Below are positions 41,601 to 56,600 of a DNA stretch of 64,000 bases, piece after piece. The position numbers and the translations under genes were made by a program. Position 1 is the stretch's first letter, and each line of letters opens with the position of its first letter. The notes under the pieces were generated by a model. That model was not told where the DNA came from. It did no database searches and saw only the letters and a list, made by a program, of their open reading frames with translations. Source of the DNA: Dolomedes plantarius (lineage: Eukaryota > Arthropoda > Arachnida > Araneae > Dolomedidae); NCBI GenBank assembly GCA_907164885.2, contig OU015493.1:53445496-53509495 (forward strand), read 5' to 3'.

Positions 41601-44600
41601 CAGGTTGCAGAGCATTAGATGAGATTTACTCTATGGTTTTGAGCATTAGTGGATTGTCATTGGAGATGTTCATACTTAAGACTGCAGTTTGAGGGTCTAA
41701 ATAATACCTATATGTTCAAAACTATTAGCAATTTTTGAATTATTTTATGGATTTTGAGAAACTGTTGATTACAAATTTAATGGGTCTGTTATTTAATTGA
41801 TTAAATACAATTTTCTCAGATTTTTGAAGTTTTATTTTTATATAAAGGTAAATTTATTAAATTGATAATGTTATAAATAATATCTAAAAAATTATTCCTT
41901 TAGATATTTCCATTCACCACCTATTTTCACACCTAATTTTTAAATATTATTTTACTGATAGTTTAGTCAAATGCAAAAATGTTGAATAGTCCTTAAGCTG
42001 AAATCTCTTAATGGCTCATAGTGCACTATTTATATTTATTTATTACTGTGTTGTTTGTCGTGAGATAAAACTATCCAGTTTCTCTCTTGATATGAAAAAT
42101 ATGATCACATGTAATAATTGCATTTTAATAATTTTTCATTGCATTATTATGGGCAATTGTCATTTTATTTTGTAGAAGAACCTAAAACTGAATCTGTAAC
42201 ACCTGAAGAAGCTCTAAAAGCATATGATTTTGAAGAAGGGAAATTGGTGATTGATTCTTCAAAAGATAATGCTGATGATAAGAAAAAAAGGCCACGCAAA
42301 TTACAAAAACTTGGTAAGCATAATTTATAAAATTTTTGGCTTTTGCTTTTTACAAAAAATATATTTCTTTAATATAAAATGCAGAAAAATTTCGGACTGG
42401 GGATACTATATTAGTGAATGGGAGAAATATTATCTCTGGATCATTTACTTTATCATTCAGTGGATTGTTTTGGTAAGCGAAGTTAAGCAGTACTCATTAA
42501 TTAAAATAAGGATGTTCAGGATTTGATTTCTCAAATCTATTTAATGGCACTTATATAAATGTCTTTTTAGGAGCTGTTAAAAAATGATAATTTTTGATTA
42601 ATAATGATAATAATAATATTATTATTAGCTGCTATGTTTTGCCACTATTAGGGGAAAACTTGATTCAACTGTGTTGGGTGTACTTAGTGTATATTTAATT
42701 TATTTATTTTAAATACAGTGTAGAACCTCCCAAATCTGAACTTCTCAAATCTAGAAACCCCCCAAATCCGGAATGTTTTAGTAAAGGGCCAATTTTGCTT
42801 TCCCATTTTGCCAATAGATGTCCTACCAAAATGATCGGTAAAAAAAATGCGCTTCCTTTCAAGGAAGTGAAAGCAGTGATTTTGAAGGCTTTCAAGTGTC
42901 TGAGAAAGAAGCTGAAATAGCAGAATTAGTAGAATATGCAAATAAAGGCGACATTAATTTGGATAAATCAGACATACAGGAAGTTTTAGACATCGACGAA
43001 AATGTGCCGATCGTTGTTTCTCTGAGCGATTCTGAAATTATTGATAGTGTGGTAAATAACAAAGTTTATGATGGCAGCGATTGTGAAAGTAATTCAGAAT
43101 GCCCCGAAAATGAAAGAATGTCAACAGAAGACTTGATGATAAAATCATTAGATAAAACAATATTAGGCTTAGTACACCGGAATTTTATCTTGGAACATGA
43201 AATTATGGCACTATATAGGATTCGAGAAAAAATAATTTCTAATAAGCTGAAACTAAAGCAACAGGCATTATTGACTGAAATGTTTAAATTATAATGTAAT
43301 TATATGTTCTGTATTTAGGTTTATTTAATAATTAAACCATTTTACATGTTTTTTTTAAAGTGTATTTTTTTTTCTCCTAAAATTTTGTAGTGTTATTTAA
43401 AAACCTCTCAAATCTGGAATTTCTGTGTCCTGAACGATTCCAGATTTCGAAGGTTGTACTGTACTATATGCTTCACATTAAATTCTTAAAAATAGCACTT
43501 TTTCTGTTCTCTGAGTTAACTATATACATTGTATTTTAATAAAATTAGTCGTGTTGTAGATGTTTGTGCAAGGGAACTACATATAAACTTGTTCATATTT
43601 AAAATTTGAACTCCACATCTGCAAATTGTTTGAAGTTTTTCTCACATGAATTGTAAAATTCAGTTTGTGTTTCTGTCACAATTAATTTGTCAGATCAATA
43701 CGGCACCAATTTGTCGCATCAGTTAGTTGCATTAAATAGGTGTCACGTTAGGAGTAGTTACATTAATCATCAGGTTGTAGTCATTAACAAGTTGTGGCAA
43801 GGACTTTAACAATTAGAAATACTCAGGAATAAACATGACTACCCATGGCTGTATCTTGTTATTCTGAAAAAGGAAACAAAAAGATGTGACAGCAAAGAAT
43901 GACTAAACTGTTGGGTGGTCACCTTGGTTTATTTAGTTATTAAATTTTAGAAAAGAGAGTGGGCTTAGGGCCCATGGCTTAATGCCATAACAAAAATGAT
44001 GACGGCATCTAAGTCTCCGGAGGACGGCAATAACTCGGCATGTAGGGTCTGGTCACTGGAACTGGAATCCCGCTAATCTGTGCCATTCTCCTTCTCATGG
44101 CTGCATCCGACCCGGCTGGTGGAAAAAGGCGCTCTGTGTTTGTCGTTAAAATTGCTGCTCCAGTCTGTGATGATGACATGGTCTAGATGAGCTGACCAGA
44201 TGTTGAATTGGCACCCGCCAAGCAGTGGAGCGGAGCTTAGAGAACAAAGATTAGTGGTTTTTGTGTGTCTAAGGGAAGGCGAGGAATGCGCCAAAGTGGA
44301 CTAGACATTGAAACTAACCCTTTTGCACGTGCATCTTGGAATGTGCAGATATGAACACAGCGCCTAAAATTCATGCAAAAAAAGGATTTTCGTTGAATAG
44401 AAAAGCTTGCAGGGGCTGTATCCACATTTACATGATGCGAGGCGTTCTTAGGGGAACAATCCTCAGATGGTGAATAGGTTTAAAAGGGTAGAATATATCC
44501 AGTATAAAAAGTTGATAAACATTACGACAGTTTCCAAGTAAGAAATATGAGAGTACTTGCTTAGAGCTTATAAATGCATCAACAGTTATTTTCCGTATGG

Positions 44601-47600
44601 AAGGCAGCATGTGAAGGCTGAATGTCTTGGGCAATGATAATTGGAGTCTACTAAGTTGAGTACTGCAGTTTACATGAGTGTTAGCAGAAATTCAAAATAA
44701 GCTTTAAACTTTAGGTTCTGATCCGTTTAGTCCTTATGTAACAAAAGGCAACCATAGCTTTTTGAAACTATACCTATGAAAGTTATTTTTATCTTCAATC
44801 ATTTCATGTTAATTTTCACTTTTGTTTTTAATGAAACAACATTTTAAGTTATATGAGATTCAATATAATATGTTTTAGTCTCTGCCACAAATCACTAGGA
44901 ACTGACGACATGTGTCACACCCAAATCAAATTCAGTATAATATTGATCAGAAGCACCATATTCTTATGATGTGTAGTTAATATTTTCTATCATACTTTAT
45001 AAATTTTATAAAAATTATAAATATGATCGATTGTAAGTTTTCTTAAGCCTGAAATTATGATGGTTTGCTTATTTCTTTATTAATCTAGCAGAAAAGTAAA
45101 CTATTAAAACTATCAAACTGCTAGAAATTCATTAGTTTTTCAATTTTGCATTAATTTTATACAATACTTAGTATTAAATCCATAAAATATATGTATGTAT
45201 TCTAAAGAAAATTGTTCATATTACAACTTGAGTAAGTTTCACATAGTATTGTTTATATAATTTGTGCCATCTTGGAGCGTAATATTGATGTTGATAAAGA
45301 GCTAAGCATTTTATTTACAATCAATTAAAACATTTTAAAATGTGCCAACATAAAAAAGTATAGTTTTATCAGCGTAAGTGCCCTGGCACATTTGAAAAAT
45401 ACTACAGCTGTATTGAAATATTTTGTATTAATTTTGCTTTAAATCTGTGAAAATTTAATCATAAAATGTTACCAAGAGCAGTTTATTGTCACTCTTTTTC
45501 CTACTTTCAAGTTTTACTAGGGTCTAAAAAAAGTTTTGCTTTGATTTGATGATGGAAGTATGTCATTATGCATCAATAACAAAAAAAACATTTAGTGCAT
45601 TAAAAATTTCAAGTTATAAATATGTGTATATAAACATATATAACTATTATATATATACTTATTTTTAATACATGTAAACATTCTTAAGAGATGTCGTGGA
45701 CATATATATTTAATATGTGCTTCATAAGTTTCCTATTTTACTCCTTTTGTAGGTATAGGTGGATTTAGTGTGAAACCTCGAGGTCGGTGTTCAACTGGAA
45801 AAGAGGCTCCTACAGAACAAGGTATGTTTTCTGCGTTTGAAATGAGAATCATCTTTTTTTACCACATCAATGTATGTATTTAAACTTGTCATAAAAATGA
45901 ATAAGTTTAACCTGAGTATTATCACCTTGGTATATCACATGAAAAACTCGCCTCATATTTGTTTCATTGGCTGAAAACACAGCCATTGATGATGAGACAG
46001 AAGTAAATAAAACTTTTCTGATCTAATTTCCTCTTTGTATAGTTTGGGTTAAACCCTGTAATGTAGTCAAAAGTGTTAGCATATAGGTGTATAATTATGT
46101 AAAATTTTGAGCCCTTATAATTGATATTTATTGTGTATAATCTCCCCACAACCTCTAAATTATTTAATTGGTATAATTATTAAATTCTGTTTTTGTCTGT
46201 ATGTTCAAAACCTCCCACAAGAATTTCAGTTCACAGCTCTCAAGTTGAAAATTGCTTCTAATCCTAACAAATTTATTTTTTAAGTTCTATTATAGCATTT
46301 AATTGCTTTATATGCTGATAAGTCTAAAACTCCACTACTTTAATGAATTTATTTAATGCTCTGTTCATGGGCTCTGTACATTCCAAAGCTTTTGCTAGAT
46401 AAATATGTAATACTTTCCGTCTTTAAATGGTCATGTTACTTACACTTCCCAAGTCCAAAAATCCTCATAAAAAATTTTGCTTCCTAAAGTAAAGAGCATC
46501 ATGGGGAATCTTTTCTTTTGGAGATGGTTAACTGATACAAATAGGTAGATCATGCTCATTGTTGCTTTCTTGAAATCAATGCCAATAAAATTTTTTGAAA
46601 ATGTATTGGTCCAATCTACTTTGCAAAGTGAGATGTTTAGTTATTAAAAATGAAAAAAACCTCTTTAAAATCTAAAAGATCTCATTTTTCTTGTACCTTT
46701 CTTTTTTTTTAAACCAAACTTGTGGGGGCTTGGTGCCTTGAGTGGATGACAGATCTGTACTGTTTGTCCGGCATCCTCGAGCCCCACAGCAATGAAAAAT
46801 GTCACCGAACTTGGGAAATTAACCCTCGACTGCGTATTCAGGTATTGCTATGTTGTGACTGGTCTTCAGTGATACATGGGCCGATACACGAAAGCGGAGG
46901 GGGCTGAGGTGTCAAATGAGTTAACCAAACTTGCTTTTTTCTTCTTACCTAAGTTGCTCTTGAGAGGTAATTTGTATCTTATTAAAACCATGAGTTGATA
47001 ACCAATTTGTTTTTCAAAAATTATAGTATTTGTAGGTGTAGGAAAGATGCTACCCAAATTCTACTGGATTGAAAATAATAATACATAATTTTTTTTTTAG
47101 TTGAAAGTAGTGCTCCATCTAATTATGAGCCTCCAAGTATTGGGCCTGAGGTGTCTGCTGCTCCCAGTGAGGCTTCTGAGCTGAATGGTGTTGACAAACC
47201 AAAAAGAAAAAGAAAACCCAAGAAAAAGACACATTTAGATGAAAGCTTTCCAAGCTATTTGCGAGTAAGCAAGTTTGATATACTTTTGAAAAAAATTCTA
47301 ACCCGCTTTATTTACCAAATTAACTAGATAAATATGCATTATTTATATGAGGAAGTTAAGTTTAATGCTTTTAGCATATTTTTTTGTGTAAAATTGTGCC
47401 TAAGTTGTAGTGTTTTGGGTTTATTTGTGTATAAATAAGATGCATTAAAAGGAGAGCATTTTATTTGGTAGGAAACTGCTGTGTTGCCATCTTTTATTTT
47501 AAATAAAAGAACAGCTCACTGCTGCTAAGTAGTGCTAATGACAGTGGCAAGCAGGTTACCAAAAGTTCTTAGGACCTCTGAAAATGAGATCTTTACTATT

Positions 47601-50600
47601 GTAGCGTGATTGTCCATCGAATAGATAGAAGACTGTAATTTCCACAAATACTTTAATAAACAACATCTATTTACAAACATTTGAATACATATTACGTATC
47701 GAGAAACAAACGTATCGAGAGACAAATGTATCATGAGTAGACAGAACGTAAGGGAAAAAAAGGTTCCGCTTTTTGCTTGCTTGTAATAGCCTCATTCACA
47801 TTGAGCAGCGCTAAAACCAAGGAGGCGCGCCGTGTAACAGGGAAAGAAAATTTCAAATTCTTAACACTCCCCGCCGATTGGATTCATAATCCAATAATTC
47901 TAAATTATTTCCAAAAACAATACAATATAGGTTTAAATGAAAGTTCTACAATAATAGTTACACTTACAACATAAATATCGAATATGCATACAATGAAAAA
48001 AATAAAAGGAAACTTAACACAATAATTAGTATACAGGTAATGCACAAATATTTTGTACACATCTTTTAAGTATGTTACCTTGTGGTAAACGTATGTTCAC
48101 CACTCTCACTTTCCCATCACTTCCATTGAATATTGCTTCTACTCTTCCTGTTAACCACTTAGTGCCTGGTAAGTTTTCTTCCTTCACCAACACTAAGGTC
48201 CCCACCCTTACGTTGTTCTTACTGAATTGCCATTTATGGCGTTCTTGTAGATTATTTAAGTAATCTCTTTTCCAAAGTCTCCAAATTCTTTGAGAGGCTT
48301 TAGAAATCCTTTCCCACTTACTGAGTCTATTTTCATCGATATTTGTAAGTTGGGGTTCCGCGATGGAAGTGATGGGTCTCCCAATAAGAAAATGCCCTGG
48401 AGTTAGGGTTTCAAAATTCTCAAAATCAGCTGACAATGGAGTCAATGGCCTGGAGTTTAGAACTCCTTTAATTTCTGCCAAGATCGTAATGAATTCTTCC
48501 AAAGTAAAATGAGAAATTCCTGCTATGCGCTTTAAGTGAAATTTAAAGGATTCCACACCGGCTTCATATAATCCCCCAAAATTTGGAGATTTTGGAGGGC
48601 TATAATGCGAATCAATTTTCTCCTCAGTGAAATATTGAGCCATTGGTTCATTCGGTGAATTTACAATTTTTAGAAGTCGTTTTAGTTTGGCATTTGCACC
48701 AACGAAATTTCGTCCATTGTTAGTGAAATTCTTAGAGGCCTTACCTCTTCTGGAGAAAAATCTTCTCAAACTGGCAATGAGCCCTGCTGATGTTAAATCA
48801 CTTACAAAGTCTAAATGAATTGCTTTAGTGCAAAAACGTACATAAATTGCTACATATATCTTATTCAACATACCTTTCCTTTGACCTTTGAATTTTACAT
48901 GGAAAGGTCTGCAAAAATCTATACCAGTAACTGTAAATGGAAGAGAAGGTTCTATGCGTTCTTTGGGCAACTGGCCCATCAATTGTTGCTCTAGAACTGG
49001 CTTGTTCTTTGTACATGTGACACAATTGTGTATAACCAATCTGCATAAATTCCTGCCGTTTAACGGCCAATACCTTTGACGTATTAAGTACAATAAGGCT
49101 TGAGCCCCCACATGCAAATACTTCAAGTGAAGATACTGTACAATCATGTAAGTTAAGGGATGTTTAGGTGGGAGGACAATGGGATGTTTAGTATGCTTAT
49201 TAATACTAGAATTGATTATTCGTCCTCCAACACGTATAAGCCCATTTTTATCAAGAAAACAATTGAGAGAAGATAATTTACTTTTACCTTTCACATTCCC
49301 ACCCTTCCCCAAGGCAGTGATTTCTTCTAAATACTCACGTTGGGCAAATTTTAGACGAAAAGATTCAGATTTGTTCAATTCTTGACACTCCATATACCCA
49401 CCTTTTTTGTCTGTTGGATTTCTACAGTTATATACAAACCTGAAAACATAGGAAACTATACGAACAAGTTTAGAAAAATTGTTAGTAATGTTTAGAAGGT
49501 CATTATGAAAGATAACATTTTCATTGGTTACAGCAAAACACATATCATCTTCTACAGTGAACTCTTTTTTCAATTCTAAAATATAAGATTCTTTGGGAAT
49601 AGAATCACTACATTCAAATACTGAGACCTCATTTGTTCTTAAGAATTCTGGACCTGACCACCAGGCCTCACTTTTTGAAAGACTTTCTGCACTAACTCCT
49701 CTCGTGACAAGGTCTGCAATATTTAATTTTCCTGGTACTCGTGACCAAGCTTCAGGATTGCTAAGAGCCTGAATTTCCTTCACACGATTAGAAACAAATT
49801 GTTTCCACTTGTGGTGAGGTCTTTTGATCCAGAACAATACGATCTGGGAGTCTGACCAGAAATGAACTGTGGTTGATCCTTTTCGGTTTATGATTTGTTC
49901 TACTTCTTTTGCAAGTCTGGCTGTGAGCAACGCCCCCATCAGTTCGAGTTTTGGAAGAGTCAGTTTCTTTAATGGGGCAACACGACTCTTCGAAGCAACC
50001 AGATTCACTGTGATTTTGTCAATGTACTTCACTCTCAAATAGACTGCAGTTCCGTATGCTTTTTGGCTGGCATCGGAAAAGACATGGATTTGAAGTTCGT
50101 TGTTATCACCTAAGCTGGAGTTCAGGATCATTCTAGGGACTTTCAAGTTTGAAATATCAGACAACTCAGACCTCCATTGAGTATACATTTGGAGAAGGTC
50201 TGGTGAAGTTCCACGTCCCACGGGCACTTCCTAAGCCACAATTCTTGGAACAGACATTTGAGTCTTATTGTGAATGGTGTTAAAAGACCAAGTATGTCGT
50301 ACAGCTTTCCTGCTGTTCTTAACACAAGTCTTTTTGTTATAGTTTCGTGTTCATCAAATTCGAGCAAGTTTTTCACATCTATCGTGATGTAGTCTTGATG
50401 AACATGCTACGGAAGACCGAGAACTTTGTGTAATTTGTCAGGAGGATTGACTTCTGAATGAATGGGATGGGTTTTGAACCCGTGATTGTACCAATTCCTT
50501 GCTGTTGGAACTCCACTTACACAAGTTCATTCCTGCATCAGCCATAATTCTTTTGTCTTCGCGCGACATCTGAAAGGCAGGCGAGACGTTGTCGAGAGCT

Positions 50601-53600
50601 CCTACAAAGTCGTCTACATAAAAACATTTATCATGCATTTCCACCGTAATGGGATGCAACTCTCGAAACTTTTCGATGTGTTCCTTAATTGTGGCAGACA
50701 GCAAGAAGGGACTAGCGTTGACACCAAAGAGAACACAGCAAAATCTGAAAATTTTGGATGTCATAATGCTTATTTGTACCTGGATTTGAACTTGGGAACA
50801 AAAATCGGACTGCATTCCTATCCTTCTCATTTAAGGATATTTGCAGAAACACCTTTTCGATATCTGCTAAGACGACCACAGCATTCAAACGGAAGAATAT
50901 GAGCATCTATATAAATAAAGCAGAAAACCTTTGTCGCGTCACGCTGACCGGGTCGACTCATCCTGAGAAAACATGGCCGATGCTATTTGGCAGCCATTTT
51001 GGTGTATTTTTTTTCTCATGAAAGTACATAAATGTTACATATTTGGAAAGAGCTTCGAAAACTGATAATTTTTTCTGCGTACACTTATTCTGTTAATTCA
51101 ATAGTTTATTCTAATGAAGCGTCATCGCTCTTTGACGATGTAAACAAAAGGTGAATCATTCACTGCGTGATTCTCACTAAAAAATGAATCACTGAAATGA
51201 AATGTATCACGGTGTCTTTTTATTTGAAAAACTAAATATTCAAATTGTTTAATAATAATAAAAAATACTTTATTGAAACTAAATAAATAGATATATACTG
51301 ATTTTTGTGTGAAATGATTACGTTTGGTATTTTTTTCGTTTCTACATTTCTTGACAAATCTGGTTGAAAGTTTGTGTACTTACGTTTTGAAGCCTGGAGA
51401 TAATTCTAATATAAGTTTGGAAGCTTTAAAATGCTTTTATATAAATACAGTTTTTAAATAATATTTCATCTCAAGGTGTTGGAATCCATCATTCATAAGA
51501 ACTGTGCATGCGCAGGTAAATAAACGGTTGTTTACAAGGTAATTAGTAGTTGTTTGGTGTTATTTAAAGTAAATTTTCTTATATTACTCCTTTTGTTTTC
51601 ATTTTGTTAATCCTTTTTTACTTGGTTAATTTTCAGTATACGGATTACGATTGAAACTCTTTACCGTTGAAACCCCTATGTGACTTGCTAACTTGCAATT
51701 ATTTACTTTCTGAAATTTCGTTATTAGGTATTTTACAAAGTAATTTTTATTGAAATTTAGCTAAAATGCCTATAACTCTGCATTAAAAATCTTAATGCTA
51801 CTATTTTAATTTCCTTCTCACACATGATACTACTATTTTAATTTCCTTCTCACACATGATACATATGACAGTTATTTAAAAAAATGCAAAAATAATACAC
51901 GCAATTTTATGTTCCAATATGAAAATTTTCCCAGATTCGTCATTCATTTCCTTATAAAAACAGCCCCAAATAAAAAACTATTTATTATACACCAATTATT
52001 GAGCCTCATTTCATTAACAATAGCATCTAAAACATTTCCTGAAAATTTTATCAAATTGTATACATTACTAGCTGAAAACTCGCGCTTCGCTACGGAGTAC
52101 ATTCAAATTAAATACAACTGTAAATGTATGTAATTAATGGCAAAAAAATAAATAAATATATATATATATATATATATATAAATACGACGATCAATATATA
52201 CAACTGATGTAGAAAAAAATATATATTTATAAAAAATCGTAAGGGATATTTATATAGACAAAATAATGTCCAATCGTCTGCCGCTTTAGCAAGAAAAATT
52301 TTTTTTTTGTCTATTTAGTTGTTATGCACGTGGCGATAAATTTATTTAAAGTACCAGAAAAAGAAATCACGTGATCAGCATTTAATAAATTAAATTCTAA
52401 AAATTAATCTTTAAAAATTCACCAAAAATCAGAAAATAGAGGTAAAGATTCGAAAAAGATTTCATTTAAATGTAATTTTTATGATCTTTCTTGTGATATA
52501 AATTTTATAACCCTCAAGTTATTCTTTTAAATACATATTTAAAAAAAAGTTACTAAAACAGCTTAAAAATTTAATTTAAAAAAATCTAAGAAGAATTTTT
52601 CAAAAATCTCTTATTTAGTCTCTTAATTAGTGCACCCCTACACTATAAGAAGAATCGCCATGCAAAATTTCAGCCCTTTAGGTCCAGCGGTTTGGTCTGT
52701 GCGTTGTATGTCAGTCAGTGAGTCAGTTACGGAACTGTTTTATATAGTACTAGCTTTATATACCCGGCGTTGCACGGGTGAACCCTTAATAAAGCTTACT
52801 TGTATGATATGTATATTTGTATTTTATGGCAATCTATACCCCTCTCCACTGGTCATCATCCCATCAGCATATTATAATAACCCACCCCCCCATGCTAATG
52901 TCAACATTAAAATGTTTCTTTCAATTTTGATAACCCACTGGATCCCGGCCCTTCGAGGAGTTTGAGGGCTTCCCCGTAAACCCTTGTGAAAATCGCCGGT
53001 TTCATAAACAAAGAATTACCTCACGTTGCCCAGGATAATAAAAATGAATGGAGTTAACCTGAGCTCTAGATGTATACGTACTAACAACCGAAATATATAC
53101 AATTCACACACACACACACCTTTCCACACTTCATTTAATTAAGGTTGATCTCTCTCTTTTCTCCTACCACCAATTTGGTGTTCAAAATGGTGATATATAG
53201 GAAATATAAATTATTGGATTGTTTCTAGCAATTTTTTCAAAATCTAAAGCGAATGTCGAAAAATCGTGACATTGATCGTGTTTGTTACATTTAATCGTGT
53301 TTCTTACATTTTAAATCAAGAATCTTATGGATATCTGTTTCCTTCTTTGAGATATGACGGAATATGTAAAAAACGCGTAAAAACACGTTTAGCCCCCCCT
53401 AACCCCCTTGGGGGCCGAATTTTGAAATATCCTTAAATTGGTTTTTAGGTATTCGTATTCCTTACATTTTAAAGCAAGAATCTTATGGATATCTGTTTCT
53501 TTCTTTGATATATGAAGGAATACGTGAAAAACACGTTAAGCCCCCCCCTCCCCGTCCCCTGGGGCCAAATTTTAAAAAATCCTGAAATTGGATTTAAGGT

Positions 53601-56600
53601 ATTCTTGTTCCTTACATTTTAAAGTAAGAATCTTATGGACATCAATTTCCTTCTTTGAGATACGAAAGAATATGTAAAAAACATGTTTTGCCCCCCCTCC
53701 CCCCCTTGGGGGGCGATTTTTGAAAAATCGCTTCTTAAATGACGCCTTCAGCCCAAAAGTAATAAGCTCTTAAAATTTGATATCTGTATCTCCAATAGTT
53801 TTTGCTGGGTGTTGATTTCTTTATATATATAGATAAAACACGTAAGAACACGTTTAGCCCCCCTCTCCCCCTTGGGAGACGAATTTTGAAAAATCCTGAA
53901 ATTGGTTTTTAGGTATTCATGTTTCTTACATTTTAAAGCAAGAATCTTATGGATATCGATTTTCTTCTTTGAGATATAAAGGCATATGTAAAAAAACGTT
54001 TTGCCCCCCTCCCCCCCTTGGGGGGCGAATTTTGAAAAATCCTGAAATTGGTTTTTAGGTATTTATGTTCCTTACATTTTAAAGCAAGAATCTTATGGAT
54101 ATCTGTTTTCTTCTTCGAGATATGAAGGAAAATGTGATAAAACACGTAAAAACACGTTTTTTCCCCCTCCCCCCCTTGGGGGCCTAATTTTGAAAAATCC
54201 TGAAATTGGTTTTTAGGTATTCATGTTACTTACATTTTAAAGCAAGAATGTTATGGATATAAATATCCTTCTTTGAGATATGAAGGAATATGTAAAAAAC
54301 ACGTTTTGCCCCCCTCCCCCCCTTGGGGGGCGAATTTTGAAAAATCGCTTCTTAAATGACGCCTTCAGCACAAAAGTAATAAGCTCCTAAAATTTGATAT
54401 CTGTATCTCCAATAGTTTTTGCTGGGCGTTGATACGTGTATGTATATATAAGTCAGGACTTCTTCCTTTATAGATATAGATTATGTGAGATATCATGATA
54501 ACCGTAGAGATTTGTGCTAAAAAACATAATTCTGAGAAACACTCATTTTTTAACTCTCAGTGGCCATCTGGAATATCGCCTCATATATTGGAATTAAAGA
54601 TTGTTGCACCTATTATGCTTCTCAGGAATTTGGATACACCTTCACTGTTTAATGGGACAAGATTATGTGTAAAGAGATTGATGAAGAACTTTAAAGCAGC
54701 GACTATAATAAGTGGTCAAGCCACAGGCAAAGCTAACTGTCACATGTATCATGTGTGAGAAGGAAATTAAAATATTAGCATTAGGATTTTTGGGCACAGT
54801 GATGGGTGTCTTAGCTAAATTTCAGATTAATATTCTACGTTCGGAGAGGGGTTTCAACGGTAAAGAGTTTCAATCGTAATCCGTATACTGAAAATTAACC
54901 AAGTAAAAAAGGATTAACGAAAAGAAAACAAAAGGAGTAATATAAGAAAATTAACTTTAAATAACACCAAACAACTACTAATTAACAATAATTGTTTAAA
55001 GGTATTTTTGGTGTTTTATGGTAAAATAGCACTTAAAAATTAAAAAAAGGAACAAAAACTTACCTGTAAATAGCATACTTTTTTTATAAATTGGTCAATT
55101 TCAAGTAAATTTTATTGAAATTTAGCTAAAATGCCTATAACTCTCCACAAAATCCTAATGCTAATATTTTAATTTCCTTCTCACACATGATACATATGAC
55201 AGTTATCGTCAAAATGGCCTACAATCTAAGAGAAAATTTTAAAATGCAAAAATAATACACGCAATTTTATGGTCTAATCTGAAAAATTTCCCCGATTCGT
55301 CATTCCTTTCCTTATAAAAACAGCCTAAAATAAAAAAAAATACAATTATATCACAGAAATATTGCAAAGAGTTGTAGACAGAAGCATAAAAAGAAAGAAT
55401 ATTCAAATAAAGTAGTGCTATTTTACCATAAAAGACAAAAAAAATCTTTAAAAAATAATTTCTTTAAAAATTGACTCCGAACGTAGAATATTAATCTGAA
55501 ATTTAGCTGAAACGCTTATTACTCTCCACAATATCCTAATGCTAATATTTTAATTACCTTCTGACACATGATACATATGACAGTTATCTTCAAAGTGGCC
55601 TACAATCTACGAGAAAATTTTAAAATGCAAAAATAATACACGCAATTTTATGTTCTAATGAAAATATTCCCCCGATTCGCCATTCCTTTCCTTATAAAAA
55701 CAACCCAAAATAAAAAATATTTATTATACACCAATTATTGTGCCTCATTTCATTAATAATAGCATCTAAAACATTTTCTGAAAATTTTATCAAATTATAT
55801 ACATTATGTGAGATATCATGATAACCACAGAGATTTGTGCTAAAAAACATATTCTGAGAAACACACATTTTTGAACTTTCTGTGGCCATCTCGAGTACCA
55901 CCGCATATATTGGAATTAAAGATTGGTGTACCTATTATGCTTCTCAGGAATTTGGATCCACCTTCAAGATTATGTATAAAGAGATTGATGAAGAACTTTA
56001 TAGAAGCGACTATAATAAGTAGACAAGCCACAGTCAAAGATAACTGTCATATGTATCATATGTGAGAGGAAATTAAAATAGTAGCAATATAATTTTGTGC
56101 AGTGGTATAAGCATTTTAGCTAAATTTCAATAAAAATTACTTCAAATCGACCAATTTATAAAAAAAGTATGCTATTTACAGGTAAGTTATTTATTTTTTT
56201 TTTCATTTTTAAGTGCTATTTTACCATAAAAGACCAAAAAAATCTTAAAATTTTTTTATTTTTATAAAATTGACTCCAAACGTAGAATATTAATCTGAAA
56301 CTTAGCTAAAACGCCTATCACTCTCCACAAAATCCTAATGCTAATATTTTAATTTCCTTCTCACACATGATACCTATGACAGTTATCTTCAAAATGACCT
56401 ACAATCCAAGAGAAAATTTTAAAATGCTAAAATAATACACACAATTTTATGTTCTAATATTAAAATTTTCCACGATTCATCATTCTTTTCCTTATAAAAA
56501 CAGCCGCAAATAAAAAACTATTTATTATACACCAATTATTGTTCACTTTTTGTTTATTTTGTATTTGCTAAGCAAATTGTGTTATTATTGGATACTTTTG

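Noticed and set aside
48072..49385. Several + strand frames across the BEL pol region
   Set aside because: Shadows of the true minus-strand pol frame.
52630..52965. 111-codon + strand frame
   Set aside because: Spans the border of two minus-strand Helitrons; no family, so chance.
53270..54350. CRISPR-like regular repeats
   Set aside because: Units of about 150 bp are contiguous tandem repeats in a Helitron, not short repeats with unique spacers.
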